In this document: one piece after another, positions 63,051 through 64,000 of the stretch
Layout: each line of letters opens with the position of its first letter
Numbering within the stretch: the first letter of the stretch is position 1
Program-made: the position numbers and the translations under genes
Assembly (NCBI GenBank): GCA_963834305.1
Contig: CAWIAX010000002.1
Coordinates: 434,001-498,000 of the forward strand
From: JACCXG01 sp963834305
Lineage (GTDB): Bacteria > Acidobacteriota > Vicinamibacteria > Vicinamibacterales > 2-12-FULL-66-21
DNA length: 64,000 bases
Direction of reading: 5' to 3'
Notes under the pieces: generated by a model
Told to the model about the DNA's origin: nothing
The model's database searches: none
What the model saw: the letters and a program-made list of their open reading frames with translations, nothing else

Positions 63051-64000
63051 ATGGACACACGAACCGACGTCCTCAACACCGACCAGATCTCGATCGGGCT
63101 CTCCACCGCCCTGACCTTCGACGACGTGCTGCTGGTGCCGCGGCATTCGACCGTGCTGCCGAGCGCCGTGGACGTCGGCTCGGCGTTCACCCGCAACATC
63201 CGCCTGCACGTGCCGCTGCTCAGCTCGGCGATGGACACCGTGACCGAGTCGCGCCTCGCCATCGCGATGGCGCAGCAGGGGGGCGTCGGCATCATCCACA
63301 AGAACATGACCGTCGAGGAGCAGGCCTCGGAGGTGGACCGCGTCAAGCGCTCCGAGAGCGGCATGATCGTCAACCCGATCACGCTGTCGGCGGGCAACCG
63401 GATCTACGAGGCGCTCGACCTGATGCAGAAGTACCGCATCTCGGGCGTGCCGATCACCGCCGACGGCAGCAAGGAAGGCAAGCTGGTCGGCATCCTGACC
63501 AACCGCGACCTGCGGTTCGAGATCGAACATGGATCGGCCGATCTCGGACATCATGACGCGCGATCCGCTGTTCACCGTGCCGGTCGGCACGACGCTCGAG
63601 CAGGCCCGCGAGTTCCTCCATCGCCACAAGGTCGAGAAGCTGCTGGTGGTCGACGACCAGTTCAGGCTCAAGGGCCTGATCACCGTCAAGGACATCCAGA
63701 AGATGATCAAGTACCCGAACGCGTGCAAGGACGCGCTCGGGCGGCTGCGCGTGGGGGCCGCGATCGGCGTCGGCCGCGATGCGCTCGAGCGCGCCACGGC
63801 GCTGGTTGCCGCGCACGTCGACGTGCTGGTGATCGACACGGCGCACGGCCATTCGCAGGGCGTGCTCGACATGGTCAAGCGGATGCGGCGGCAGTTTCCC
63901 GACGTCGATCTGGTGGCCGGCAACGTCGCGACCGGCGAGGCGACCGAGGCGCTGATCGCCAACGGCGTCGACGCGGTCAAGGTCGGCATCGGCGCCGGCT
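63051..64000 (+). CDS. guaB: IMP dehydrogenase GuaB, frameshifted, 3' end outside window
   Basis: Oxidises IMP to XMP in GTP synthesis. N-terminal part ALTFDDVLLVPRHSTVLPSA, PLLSSAMDTVTESRLAIAMA and QGGVGIIHKNMTVEEQ, then CBS domains (YRISGVPITADGS, VGILTNRDLRFEIE). An extra C at 63528 breaks the frame before MDRPISDIMTRDP; the second CBS motif and LLVVDDQFRLKGLITVKDIQ follow in the new frame, then the barrel DVLVIDTAHGHSQGVLDMVK and the start of VGIGAG. The catalytic Cys loop is beyond the edge. Confidence 0.93.
   Translation, partial: MDTRTDVLNTDQISIGLSTALTFDDVLLVPRHSTVLPSAVDVGSAFTRNIRLHVPLLSSAMDTVTESRLAIAMAQQGGVGIIHKNMTVEEQASEVDRVKRSESGMIVNPITLSAGNRIYEALDLMQKYRISGVPITADGSKEGKLVGILTNRDLRFEIEHGSADLGHHDARSAVHRAGRHDARAGPRVPPSPQGREAAGGRRPVQAQGPDHRQGHPEDDQVPERVQGRARAAARGGRDRRRPRCARARHGAGCRARRRAGDRHGARPFAGRARHGQADAAAVSRRRSGGRQRRDRRGDRGADRQRRRRGQGRHRRR

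Overview
The window is a GC-rich (about two thirds G+C by eye) stretch of a Gram-negative, diderm chromosome. Gene content and order (lptA-lptB-rpoN-hpf-hprK-rapZ-PTS, a full Tol-Pal operon, PilMNOP with a cohesin-tailed secretin, exosortase/PEP-CTERM, BMC shell protein, many Vicinamibacteria-like lipoproteins) suggest an Acidobacteriota genome, possibly class Vicinamibacteria. This placement is inference, since no rRNA is present. I saw no rRNA, tRNA, CRISPR array, prophage, transposase or plasmid origin.

Layout. 1-8.3 kb: LPS-export genes lptA (cut by the window edge) and lptB, sigma-54, hibernation factor, HPr kinase, RapZ, EIIA(Man), HPr, EI and a cupin; this looks like a regulatory phosphotransferase branch without a sugar permease. 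8.5-9.0 kb: ssb. 9.0-14.1 kb (minus): tolQ-tolR-tolA-tolB-pal-cpoB. 14.2-19.5 kb (plus): recN, miaB, a BFN-domain protein, parA, parB. 19.5-20.1 kb: a gene-free 600 bp with heptad repeat arrays and a potentially structured RNA. 20.1-22.5 kb: lptF and lptG fused in one frame. 22.1-25.4 kb (minus): metK and a PHP-domain lipoprotein whose signal-peptide codons also form the metK terminator. 25.6-34.3 kb: xerD, then a locus for amino sugars and probably cell-wall recycling (murQ, alpha/beta hydrolase, nagB, BadF-type GlcNAc kinase, GHL10-type glycosidase, SSS symporter, serine hydrolase). 34.4-46.1 kb (minus): a type IV pilus/type II secretion hybrid (ATPase, inner-membrane platform, PilM, N, O, P, secretin, pseudopilins) with a divergent Ig/PKD lipoprotein. 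46.3-48.0 kb: lytic transglycosylase and an unknown lipoprotein. 48.0-50.1 kb: an isolated two-gene microcompartment unit (BMC-H shell protein and acylating aldehyde dehydrogenase). 50.4-53.8 kb: LysM transglycosylase and ComM-type ATPase. 53.8-58.7 kb (minus): an exosortase sorting locus (TPR lipoprotein, EpsI, exosortase, two PEP-CTERM substrates, one only 65 residues long) with a sigma-54-like promoter. 59.0-64 kb: M23 peptidase, secA, and guaB running off the edge.

Two things a user must know. First, at least ten conserved genes or gene parts (recN, pilM, pilB, pilC twice, a transglycosylase, secA three times, guaB) are broken, and every break is explained by one extra G or C. Because secA and guaB are normally essential, I read these as insertion errors in the assembly; the proteins can be repaired by dropping one base at each listed site. 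Second, several intergenic regions carry seven-base-period repeats (CCCAATT-like, GGGGAACT-like, AAGGGC-like), some matching the G3N4 four-repeat quadruplex pattern, often as facing inverted arrays.

The best candidates for new biology are the orphan two-gene BMC unit with its paired operator-like repeats, the exosortase locus with a tiny substrate and sigma-54-type promoter, the LptF-LptG fusion, the terminator inside a signal-peptide coding sequence, and the repeat-flanked structured region at 19.6 kb.
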